Origin: Streptomyces hiroshimensis
GTDB lineage: Bacteria > Actinomycetota > Actinomycetes > Streptomycetales > Streptomycetaceae
Assembly (NCBI RefSeq): GCF_014650335.1
Contig: NZ_BMUT01000021.1
Span: 1-64,000, forward strand
Direction of reading: 5' to 3'
Length of the DNA: 64,000 bases
The position numbers and the translations under genes were made by a program. Positions 10,664 through 17,980 of the stretch are shown here, piece after piece. Below the pieces are notes generated by a model. The model saw nothing but the letters and a program-made list of their open reading frames with translations, was not told the origin of the DNA and made no database searches. How positions within the stretch are numbered: position 1 is the first letter of the stretch; every line of letters begins with the position of its first letter.

Positions 10664-11866
10664 TTACGGCAAAGCCGCGACCGCCCGGGCCAGCCGCGGC
10701 GAGGCGTACTCCGTACCGCAGACGAACCGCATGACCGGGCCGTAGCTGGCCGCGGCCGGCAGGCCCGTGAAGAACAACCCCGGTACCGAGGCGCGGTAGC
10801 CGGGGCCGAGCCGGGGGCCTCCCGCGCCGACGGCGAGCCTGGTGCGCAGGCCGTGGCCGAGGAAGTCCATGGCCGCGAGGTCGACCCGGTAGCCCGTCGC
10901 CGCGATGACGTGGTCGGCCGCGATCTCCCCCGCCCCCGAGCCGTCCGGGGCGGCGAGCCCGAGAACGGGGCGGCCCGCCTCGACGCGGGCCGAGGCGATC
11001 CGCTTGCCCTCCGAGACGTGCACCCGGCCGATGAAGCGCTCGCGCAGCCACCACGCGCCGAGCGGGCCGAGCACCCGCCCCACCAGGAACCGCCGGGCGG
11101 GCGCCGGAAGATGGCGGAATCCATCGGCGTGGTACGAGAACGCGTAGAGCGACCAGGCCCGGCCGAAGGGGGTGTCGGGCTTCAGCCGCGGCTGGCCGTC
11201 CGGCGCCGCACCGAAGCGGACGGCACCCTTCCGGCGGGCGACCACCCGGACCGACGCCGCCCCGGCGTCCGCCAGCAGCACCGCCGTCTCCAGCGCCGAC
11301 TGCCCGGCCCCGACGACGACCATCTCGCGCCCGGCGAACCGCGACAGATCCCGGTGCTGGGAGCTGTGCGAGACCGGCCCCGAGACGGACGGGCCGTCGG
11401 GGACGGCCGCGGCGAGCTCCGGCGGCAGCTGCGCCAGCCCGCTCAGGCCGGTGGCGATCACCACCGCGCGGGCGGCGAACTGCTCCCCGGAATCCAGCTT
11501 CAGCTCGAAGTCCGCGGCCCGCCGGTCCACGGACACCACGCGCACCTGCTCCAGCTCCGGCACCAGGCGCTCCTGGAACCACAGGCCGTAGCGCGAGAAC
11601 GTCTCGACCGGGATGGTGTCCCAGTCCGACTCGAAGCGCCGCTCACCGGTCGACCGGCAGAAGTCGAGCAGGGTGTGGCCGGGCTGCGGCGCGTCGATGC
11701 TGGAGGCCGAGGGGGTGGATTTCAGGAGCATCCCGGCGGGCATGTTCTCGCGCCAGCTCACCATCGGCGAGCCGAAGACGCGCGCCGCTATCCCACGGGC
11801 CCGCAAGTGGGCGGCGGTCGACAGACCGTACGGGCCGGCCCCGATGACTGCTACGGGAAGTGTCAC
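10664..11866 (-). CDS. FAD/NAD(P)-binding oxidoreductase, flavin monooxygenase-like
   Basis: A 400-residue two-dinucleotide-binding-domain flavoprotein. The FAD fingerprint GAGPYG (9-14) is followed by a WRENMPAGMLLKSTP segment that resembles the substrate-side loop of FMO and N-hydroxylating enzymes. VVIATG (135-140) closes the FAD domain, GAGQSA (186-191) is the NADPH fingerprint, and an ATGYR motif lies near 327. It lacks the classic FMO FxGxxxHxxxY fingerprint, so the oxidised substrate and even the reaction are open. The ATP-grasp gene lies upstream on the same strand, 170 bp away, so the two may be co-transcribed. Repeats flank the pair. Confidence 0.7.
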   Translation of the reverse strand: MTLPVAVIGAGPYGLSTAAHLRARGIAARVFGSPMVSWRENMPAGMLLKSTPSASSIDAPQPGHTLLDFCRSTGERRFESDWDTIPVETFSRYGLWFQERLVPELEQVRVVSVDRRAADFELKLDSGEQFAARAVVIATGLSGLAQLPPELAAAVPDGPSVSGPVSHSSQHRDLSRFAGREMVVVGAGQSALETAVLLADAGAASVRVVARRKGAVRFGAAPDGQPRLKPDTPFGRAWSLYAFSYHADGFRHLPAPARRFLVGRVLGPLGAWWLRERFIGRVHVSEGKRIASARVEAGRPVLGLAAPDGSGAGEIAADHVIAATGYRVDLAAMDFLGHGLRTRLAVGAGGPRLGPGYRASVPGLFFTGLPAAASYGPVMRFVCGTEYASPRLARAVAALP

Positions 11867-11922
11867 GAGTCCCCTCCCAGGGCGTTACTCGCTGCTCATT
11901 ACTCCGTACACGTATGACTCGT

Positions 11923-11974
11923 ACTCGTCGACGACATTTGTTGACGACGCTCATTGACGACACTCGTTGACGAC
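11923..11974 (-). repeat. Four-copy 13-bp tandem repeat between ATP-grasp and oxidoreductase genes
   Basis: Plus-strand units ACTCGTCGACGAC (11923), ATTTGTTGACGAC (11936), GCTCATTGACGAC (11949) and ACTCGTTGACGAC (11962) share a T(T/C)GACGAC core. They lie in the 5-prime leader of the oxidoreductase gene. The local base composition is clearly lower in GC than in the neighbouring genes. Confidence 0.85.
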
Positions 11975-12003
11975 GGCGGACACTCGGCGGCAATCGGCCC
12001 GGT

Positions 12004-12045
12004 GGCATTCACTCGACGGCATTCACTCGGCGGCATTCACTCGGC
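12004..12045 (-). repeat. 14-bp tandem repeat (three copies) at the ATP-grasp stop
   Basis: Plus-strand units GGCATTCACTCGAC, GGCATTCACTCGGC and GGCATTCACTCGGC (12004, 12018, 12032). On the gene strand the TGA stop (12037-12039) begins a unit TGAATGCCGCCGAG that recurs twice downstream, giving TGA in all three frames. Confidence 0.93.
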
Positions 12046-13344
12046 CGTGGACGCAGCCGACGCAGCGGACGCCGTGGACGCGGCAGATGCAGCGGACGCG
12101 GCGGCACGCCTGGAGCGCCACATCTGCCACAGGTGCCGCACACCCGGCCGTACGAACCGGACGAGCATGGTGAAGAAGGGCTTCATGTCGTCGCGCGCGA
12201 CCCAGGCCAGCTCCGTGCTGCTGGGGCGCGGCGGCGCATGCGGGGTGCTGTAGCCGCTGCGGCGGTAGGCGGCGAGGGCGGGCAGGTCGATGTTCTCCAC
12301 GATGAACCGGCGCCCGGCGGGCTGCTCGCCCTCCGGGACCCTGCGCCCGGTCAGGTCCAGGTGCTGGGCCCGGACGACGTCGATTCCGGCCTCGCTCTCG
12401 AAGAGCCGGAACTGCGCGCCCATCCGGGGGTTGAAGTCCAGCAGCTTGTACCGGCCGTCGCGGCGGTCGAACCGCCAGTCCAGATCGATGATCCCGCAGA
12501 ATCCGATCTGCTTGATGAACTGGGCGGTCATATCGGCCAGTTCGGGGTTGTCCACGACGTAGGCGTTGGCGGTCATGCCCGCGTGCGGCGGCCACGAGCG
12601 CACCTTCACGCCCGTGAACATCGCGAGCGGGGTGCTCTCGGCGTCGAAGTAGGCGTGCACGATCCAGTCCTCGGCCTGCTCGCGCGGCAGGTACTCCTGG
12701 AGGATCACGCCCGGGGACGGGCCCCAGCCGCGCGCCAGCTGCAGCAGCTCGCGCGGGCCGGGGATACGGGTGGTGCCGTGTACAGCGGGCTTGCGGCGGC
12801 GCTCGAACGCCTCCCTGTTCTTGGCGACGAGGGGGAAGCGGGCGTGCTCCGCGAACTCCTCGATCTCCTCGAACGACGCCGGGAAGAGGGCCTCCGGGGA
12901 CGGCACGCCGTGCTCCACGCACAACTCGTGCAGGCCCTGCTTGCTCGCCAGCCTGCGCGGCAGCTCCGGCTCCACGGGCGGGAAGAGGAAGCTGCCGGAG
13001 AGCTCCCCGGCGTGCTCGGCGATGAGCACCGCGGCCTCTTCGTCGGTGGGCAGCAGGACCGTGGGGCGGCCGATCTCGCGGCCGATCCGCAGCAGGCCCT
13101 CGATCAGCTCGCCGGGCTGCTCGGTGCCCGTGGTGCGCCAGACGAAACCGCCGCGCAGGTAGCGCGAGACGGCGGCGGGCGTCCAGCGGTCCTCCGTGAT
13201 GGCGTACATGGGGATGCCGAGTCTGCCGAGGCTGCGGATGGCGCCGACCCCGCCGTGGTGCAGGGGATAGTCGCCGATCTTCACGATCAGTCCTGGAACG
13301 GACCGGTCCGCCGCGATGGGCGTGCTCCTGCTCGCCACCAGCAT
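12037..13344 (-). CDS. ATP-grasp domain carboxylate-amine ligase
   Basis: A 435-residue ATP-grasp enzyme. The N-terminal third (IVKIGDYPLHHGGVGAIRSLG) is the pre-ATP-grasp alpha/beta domain. The middle carries a nucleotide-binding lysine (FPLVAKNREA) and QEYLPRE hinge, and DFNPRMG (303-309) is the Mg/ATP-binding Asp/Asn motif. Such enzymes activate a carboxylate as acyl-phosphate and join it to an amine or thiol; the partners are unknown here. The last 22 residues are a low-complexity Ala/Ser/Thr tail of the type AASAAST. The ATG at 13344 has GAGGGGG immediately before it, so a GTG two codons later (13338) may be the true start. Confidence 0.75.
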   Translation of the reverse strand: MLVASRSTPIAADRSVPGLIVKIGDYPLHHGGVGAIRSLGRLGIPMYAITEDRWTPAAVSRYLRGGFVWRTTGTEQPGELIEGLLRIGREIGRPTVLLPTDEEAAVLIAEHAGELSGSFLFPPVEPELPRRLASKQGLHELCVEHGVPSPEALFPASFEEIEEFAEHARFPLVAKNREAFERRRKPAVHGTTRIPGPRELLQLARGWGPSPGVILQEYLPREQAEDWIVHAYFDAESTPLAMFTGVKVRSWPPHAGMTANAYVVDNPELADMTAQFIKQIGFCGIIDLDWRFDRRDGRYKLLDFNPRMGAQFRLFESEAGIDVVRAQHLDLTGRRVPEGEQPAGRRFIVENIDLPALAAYRRSGYSTPHAPPRPSSTELAWVARDDMKPFFTMLVRFVRPGVRHLWQMWRSRRAAASAASAASTASAASAASTAE

Positions 13345-13721
13345 CCCCCTCGGCCCCTCAGCCGCAGCGGCCCCCCACTGTGCCTGGCCCGATTAAGGAC
13401 GCTACTTCGGAATCGCCGCTTCCAGCAAGGAATTACCGGATATTGCGCGCTCTTTAGGCAGGGCTCGGACAGCGGTTCGGATGATCTGCGGCCAGCCGTT
13501 CGGAAGGCACCCGGACAAGAGTCCGGACACCGGTCCGACAACGGTTCCGACATCGGCCCCGACACCGTTCCGGAAGCGGCCCGGACACGCGGGAGGAACC
13601 CGCCGCGAGACCCCTCCCTGACACCCCTTGCCTGCCGGCCACCAGCACGTAATGTGTGCCGCGGGCCCCCGCGGGCCCACCGGCTTCCCGGAGCGTCCAG
13701 GAGAGAGCGAGGCAGCACCCC
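13345..13721. other. Divergent intergenic region between ATP-grasp gene and fahA
   Basis: 377 bp with no gene. Nearest the ATP-grasp start it contains a less GC-rich stretch (13390-13460, with AAGGAATTACCGGATATTG) that may hold its promoter, then the periodic array at 13465-13594, then the fahA leader with AGGAGAGAGCGAGG. Confidence 0.5.
13465..13594. repeat. Degenerate 11-12 bp periodic array, 11 units
   Basis: Units begin with (T/C)CGGA or CGAC at 13465, 13477, 13489, 13500, 13512, 13524, 13536, 13548, 13560, 13571 and 13583. Examples are CGGACAAGAGTC, CGGACACCGGTC, CGACAACGGTTC and CGACATCGGCCC. Spacing is 12 bp except for two 11-bp steps. It is not in a plausible coding frame. Confidence 0.75.
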
Positions 13722-14918
13722 ATGCCCCAGCACAGCCCCCGCGAGCTGCCCGAAGGCGACCCCTTCGGCGCGGACACCCTCCCGTACGGCGTCTTCACCA
13801 CCGCCGACGCCCCGGACCGGCCCCGCATCGGCGTCCGCTACGGGGACTCCGTCCTCGACGCGGCGGCCGCGGCGGCCGCCCACGGCTCCGCGCACGCCGG
13901 CCTGCTGGCGCAGCCCACGCTCAACCCCCTCCTGGCCGCCGGCCGGGCCGTCTGGCAGGCCGTGCGCGCCGAGGTCCGCACCTGGCTGGCCGACGGGCCC
14001 TTCCACCCGCTCGCCGACGTGACGCTGCACCTGCCCTTCCAGGTCGCCGACTACGTCGACTTCTACTCCAGCGAGCACCACGCCACCAACGTCGGCCGCA
14101 TCTTCCGTCCCGACGGCGAGGCGCTCACGCCGAACTGGAAGCACCTGCCCATCGGTTACCACGGGCGCGCCGGCACGGTCGTGGTCACCGGCACGGAGGT
14201 CGTGCGCCCCCAGGGCCAGCGCAAGGCCCCCGCCGACGCGCTCCCCTCCTTCGGGCCCTCCCGCCGCCTCGACATCGAGGCCGAGGTCGGCTTCGTCGTC
14301 GGCACGCCCGCGGACGCGCCCGTGGGCCTCGCGGACTTCCGCGAGCACGTCTTCGGCGTCTGCCTAGTCAACGACTGGTCCGCACGCGACCTGCAGGCCT
14401 GGGAGTACGTCCCCCTCGGCCCCTTCCTCGGCAAGTCCTTCGCCACCTCCGTGTCGGCCTGGATCACCCCGCTCGACGCCTTCGACGAGGCCCGTACGGC
14501 GCCGCCGGAGCGCACCCACCCGCTGCTGCCCTACCTCGACGACGCCACGGCCGAGCCGGGCGGTATCGACCTGCGCATCGAGGTGACGATCAACGGCGAG
14601 ACGGTCTCCCGGCCGCCGTTCTCCGCCATGTACTGGACGGCCGCCCAGCAGCTCGCGCACATGACGGTCAACGGCGCGACGCTGCGCACCGGCGACCTCT
14701 TCGCCTCCGGCACGGTCAGCGGCCCCGAGCCGGACCAGCTCGGCTGTCTCCTCGAACTCACGGCGGGCAAGGGCCCCTGGCTGGCGGACGGCGACGAGGT
14801 CACGATCACGGCCTGGGCGCCCGGCGCGGACGGGGCGCGGATCGGCCTCGGCGAGGTCACCGGCCGCATCCTCCCGGCCCTCGACGGCCTCCCGGCCCAC
14901 GGCACCGTGACGCCATGA
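13722..14918 (+). CDS. fahA: Fumarylacetoacetase
   Basis: A 398-residue enzyme that hydrolyses 4-fumarylacetoacetate to fumarate and acetoacetate, the last step of tyrosine/homogentisate breakdown. Metal and catalytic residues expected from the animal enzyme are present: Asp113 and His120 in VDFYSSEHHATN, Glu186 and Glu188 in DIEAEVGF, and Asp218 in VNDWSARD. Length is normal for the bacterial form. The ATG at 13722 follows a GAGG at suitable distance. It overlaps the next gene by ATGA, so the GPP34 gene is translationally coupled. No other homogentisate gene is in the window. Confidence 0.93.
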   Translation: MPQHSPRELPEGDPFGADTLPYGVFTTADAPDRPRIGVRYGDSVLDAAAAAAAHGSAHAGLLAQPTLNPLLAAGRAVWQAVRAEVRTWLADGPFHPLADVTLHLPFQVADYVDFYSSEHHATNVGRIFRPDGEALTPNWKHLPIGYHGRAGTVVVTGTEVVRPQGQRKAPADALPSFGPSRRLDIEAEVGFVVGTPADAPVGLADFREHVFGVCLVNDWSARDLQAWEYVPLGPFLGKSFATSVSAWITPLDAFDEARTAPPERTHPLLPYLDDATAEPGGIDLRIEVTINGETVSRPPFSAMYWTAAQQLAHMTVNGATLRTGDLFASGTVSGPEPDQLGCLLELTAGKGPWLADGDEVTITAWAPGADGARIGLGEVTGRILPALDGLPAHGTVTP

Positions 14919-15613
14919 CCGCCGACGCCCCGCGCCTGACGCTCCCCGAGGAACTGCTGGTGCTCTGCCTCGACCCGGGCAGCGGACGCAAGCTGATGCG
15001 CGCCGGCCACTCCTCGCAGTACGGCGTGGCCGGGGCGGTGCTGACCGAACTGAGGCTGGCCGGGCGGGTCGTGGAGGAGCACGGCCGGGTGCGGGTGACG
15101 AACCCGCTGCCGCCGGACGACCCGCTGCTGGCCGCGGCGCTGGAGAGCCTGGCGCAGCCCGGCAAGGACGCGAAGCGCGGCGGGCCGCGGACGGACCGCT
15201 GGGTGCGCAGCGCTTCGGGGCGCATCGAAGAGGCCTGGCTGGCCCGGCTGGTGAAGCTAGGGGCGGTGCGCGTGGAGACCCGCCGTTTCCTCGGCGTCCT
15301 CCCGTACGAGCACTGTTCCATGGGCCCGGTGGACCTGACGACGAGGGCGCGGGAACGCTTCGAGCTGGCCCGGCGCGGCGGCTTCGCCGATCCGCGCGCC
15401 CGCGCGCTCGCCGCGCTGGCGTCCGCCGTCGGCATATCGGGGGCGCTCTGCCCCGGCTGGGGGCGTCGGACGGAGCGGCAGGCCATGCGCCGGCTCGTCC
15501 GTACGGACTGGGCGGCGCGGGCCGTGCACAAGAGCGTGATGCACGACAGGGCGGACGGCGGTGGCGGCGGTGCCGCCGACGGAGGGGGCGGGGGCGACGG
15601 CGGAGGCGGGTGA
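14915..15613 (+). CDS. GPP34 (GOLPH3-like) family phosphoprotein
   Basis: A 232-residue protein opening with LTLPEELLVLCLDPGSGRK, the family signature of GPP34/Golgi phosphoprotein 3 domains that bind phosphoinositides in eukaryotes. In actinomycetes these are common, and a membrane or lipid-binding role is only presumed. An internal VRVETRRFLGVLPYE segment is also typical. The last 20 residues are almost pure Gly/Asp/Ala, encoded by GGC/GGG runs. The start overlaps the fahA stop (ATGA). The pairing with fahA is unexplained functionally. Confidence 0.8.
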   Translation: MTADAPRLTLPEELLVLCLDPGSGRKLMRAGHSSQYGVAGAVLTELRLAGRVVEEHGRVRVTNPLPPDDPLLAAALESLAQPGKDAKRGGPRTDRWVRSASGRIEEAWLARLVKLGAVRVETRRFLGVLPYEHCSMGPVDLTTRARERFELARRGGFADPRARALAALASAVGISGALCPGWGRRTERQAMRRLVRTDWAARAVHKSVMHDRADGGGGGAADGGGGGDGGGG

Positions 15614-15735
15614 TCCCACCGAAACCCGCCGAAACGCGCCGTACCCGCCGAACCCCCGCCGCGGAGCGCGGACTTCCGGACGGCTGGATCAGGGCTGCTA
15701 ATTTGTCGTGTCCAGAACCACTCCGGAGGAGAGAC

Positions 15736-16254
15736 GTGCGCAAGGCAGTACAGATCACGGGGGCGGCGCTCTGCGCCGCTGTGCTGATGACCGGTTGCAG
15801 CAGTTCGAGCGACGGCGGCAAGAAGGACGACAAGCCGGTCGGGGGCGCCACGCCGACCTCCCAGGCCCCGGCGGAGCAGCCGTCGTCGCCCGCCGCCGAC
15901 GCCAAGCGCGCCACGGCGGCCGAGCTCGCGGGCGGCTGGTCCAACGGCGGCAAGCTCGCCGACAAGAGCATCGTCATCCTGGTGTTCACCCAGAACACGG
16001 TGACGCTCAGCGGGAAGACGGCCTGCTCGGGCACGCTCGTCGACAACGCCCAGCCGGCGACGATCACCATCAAGCACTGCCAGGACGGCAGCAAGGACTA
16101 CACCACGGGCACCATCAAGGACTTCGACGGCAAGTCCTTCACCGTGGCCTGGGCCTCCGGCAAGGAAGAGAAGATGATCAAGACCGTCGGCAGCGACGGC
16201 AAGCCGGCGGGCCTCCCGGACGGCATCCAGATCCCGGCCAAGCCGGCGGGCTGA
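15736..16254 (+). CDS. Small secreted lipoprotein, unknown function
   Basis: A 172-residue protein. A basic N-terminus MRK and a hydrophobic stretch lead to a lipobox-like LMTGC with the lipidated Cys at 21, then a Ser/Lys/Pro-rich linker (22-60) and a compact domain of about 110 residues with two further cysteines (TACSGT and KHCQDG) that could form a disulfide. The fold looks like a small beta-rich lipocalin-type domain, but I do not recognise a family. The GTG start at 15736 is well supported by GGAGGAGA at 15725-15732. Confidence 0.75.
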   Translation: MRKAVQITGAALCAAVLMTGCSSSSDGGKKDDKPVGGATPTSQAPAEQPSSPAADAKRATAAELAGGWSNGGKLADKSIVILVFTQNTVTLSGKTACSGTLVDNAQPATITIKHCQDGSKDYTTGTIKDFDGKSFTVAWASGKEEKMIKTVGSDGKPAGLPDGIQIPAKPAG

Positions 16255-16261
16255 ACCGGCA

Positions 16262-16303
16262 CTTCGCCCCGGCCCCGGAACAGAGACCGGGACCGGGGCG
16301 AAG
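16262..16303. terminator. Bidirectional terminator between lipoprotein gene and nuoN
   Basis: Perfect 11-bp arms CTTCGCCCCGG (16262-16272) and its complement (16293-16303) with a second, inner GC stem. It sits between converging genes. Confidence 0.8.
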
Positions 16304-16327
16304 CCACGGGAGACGGAGTACGTGCGA

Positions 16328-17980
16328 CTACCGCACGAACACCCCGGCCTGACCGGCCAGATCGAGGAAGTACTGCGGCGCCACGCCGAGGACGAGCGTG
16401 ACCGCGACACCGATCGCGATCGCCGTCGACGTCAGCGGACTGGGAACCGCCACCGTCGGCCCCTCCGCCTTCGGCTCGCTGAAGAACATCAGCACGATCA
16501 CCCGGATGTAGAAGAACGCGGCGATCGCCGAGGACACCACACCGACGACGACCAGCGCCCCCGCCCCGCCCTGCGCCGCCGCCTTGAACACGGCGAACTT
16601 GCCCGCGAAACCGCTCGTCAGCGGAATGCCGGCGAAGGCCAGCAGGAAGACCGCGAAGGTGGCGGCCACGAGCGGCGAACGGCGGCCCAGCCCCGCCCAC
16701 TTGGACAGGTGCGTCGCCTCCCCGCCCGCATCGCGCACCAGCGTCACGACCGAGAACGCGCCGAGCGTGACGAAGGAGTACGCGCCCAGGTAGAACAGCA
16801 CGGACGACACGCCGTCGGGGGTCGTCGCGATGACACCGGCGAGGATGAAGCCGGCGTGCGCGATCGAGGAGTAGGCCAGCAGGCGCTTCACATCGGTCTG
16901 CGTGACGGCCACGATCGCGCCGACCAGCATCGTGATGATCGCGACGCCCCACATCACCGGCCGCCAGTCCCAGCGCAGGCCCGGCAGGACGACGTACAGC
17001 AGCCGCAGCAGCGCGCCGAAGCCGGCGACCTTGGTGGCTGCGGCCATGAAGCCCGTGACGGGCGTGGGGGCGCCCTGGTAGACGTCCGGCGTCCACATGT
17101 GGAAGGGCACCGCGCCGACCTTGAACAGCAGGCCCATCAGGACGAGCGCCCCGCCGATCAGCAGCAGGGCGTCGTTGCCCGTGGTGGCGGCGAGGGCCGG
17201 GTCGAGCATCCGGACGGAGCCGTTCACGACGTCGGCGATGCCGGAGTAGGTGACCGTGCCGGCGTAGCCGTAGAGCAGGGCCACGCCGAACAGCAGGAAG
17301 GCCGAGGAGAAGGCGCCGAGCAGGAAGTACTTGACGGCCGACTCCTGCGACAGCAGCCGCTTGCGGCGGGCCAGCGCGCACAGGACGTACAGCGGGAGGG
17401 AGAAGACCTCCAGCGCGACGAACAGCGTCAGCAGGTCGTCCGCGGCGGGGAAGACGAGCATGCCGCCCACCGCGAAGAGCACGAGGGGGAAGACCTCGGT
17501 GGTGGTGAAGCCCGCCTTCACGGCGGCCTGCTCCGCCTTGCCGCCGGGCACGGCCGCGCCCTGGGCGGCGAAGGAGTCGACGGGCCTGCCGTGCGCCGCC
17601 GGGTCCAGGCGCCGCTCGGCGAAGGTGAACACGGCCACCAGCGAGACGAGGAGAATGGTCCCCTGCAGGAACAGCGCCGGGCCGTCGACGGCGACGGCGC
17701 CCATGGCGGCGGCGTGCGCCTTGCCGGTGGCGTACCCCCCGGCGGCCAGGGCGACGACGGCGGCGAAGGCGGCGGCCAGGGCGATGCAGGACAGCAGCAG
17801 TTGCGCGTGGTAGCGGACGCGCCGCGGGAGGAACGCCTCCACGAGGATGCCGAGCACCGCGGCGCCGAGCACGATCAGCGTCGGTGACAGCTGGGCGTAC
17901 TCGATGTGCGGCGCCGGGATCTTCTGCGGCGCGGCGGCCGACATCGTCCACAGGCTGTGGACGGATGCTGCGTGGCTCAC
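16328..17980 (-). CDS. nuoN: NADH-quinone oxidoreductase subunit N
   Basis: A 550-residue antiporter-like membrane subunit of complex I, one of the three proton-pumping channels, with about fourteen transmembrane helices. Family motifs include PFHMWTPDVYQGAPTPVTGFM, the conserved Glu in LFVALEVFSLPLYVLCA, and AYSSIAHAGF. The start is GTG at 17980, overlapping the nuoM stop as GTGA; the alternative Met at codon 13 has no ribosome site. It is the last gene of the nuo operon. Confidence 0.95.
   Translation of the reverse strand: MSHAASVHSLWTMSAAAPQKIPAPHIEYAQLSPTLIVLGAAVLGILVEAFLPRRVRYHAQLLLSCIALAAAFAAVVALAAGGYATGKAHAAAMGAVAVDGPALFLQGTILLVSLVAVFTFAERRLDPAAHGRPVDSFAAQGAAVPGGKAEQAAVKAGFTTTEVFPLVLFAVGGMLVFPAADDLLTLFVALEVFSLPLYVLCALARRKRLLSQESAVKYFLLGAFSSAFLLFGVALLYGYAGTVTYSGIADVVNGSVRMLDPALAATTGNDALLLIGGALVLMGLLFKVGAVPFHMWTPDVYQGAPTPVTGFMAAATKVAGFGALLRLLYVVLPGLRWDWRPVMWGVAIITMLVGAIVAVTQTDVKRLLAYSSIAHAGFILAGVIATTPDGVSSVLFYLGAYSFVTLGAFSVVTLVRDAGGEATHLSKWAGLGRRSPLVAATFAVFLLAFAGIPLTSGFAGKFAVFKAAAQGGAGALVVVGVVSSAIAAFFYIRVIVLMFFSEPKAEGPTVAVPSPLTSTAIAIGVAVTLVLGVAPQYFLDLAGQAGVFVR

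Noticed and set aside
10744-10790. Very short hairpins in GC-rich coding DNA
   Set aside because: Many exist by chance at this composition; only those in gaps with long perfect arms were kept.
10664-13344. A full biosynthetic gene cluster around the oxidoreductase and ATP-grasp genes
   Set aside because: No further biosynthetic, transport or regulatory gene is present; at most a two-gene cassette.
12133-14022. A 629-codon plus-strand frame across the ATP-grasp gene and the 13.5-kb array
   Set aside because: It is the reverse frame of a good ATP-grasp gene and continues over the array and fahA start; no conserved domain.
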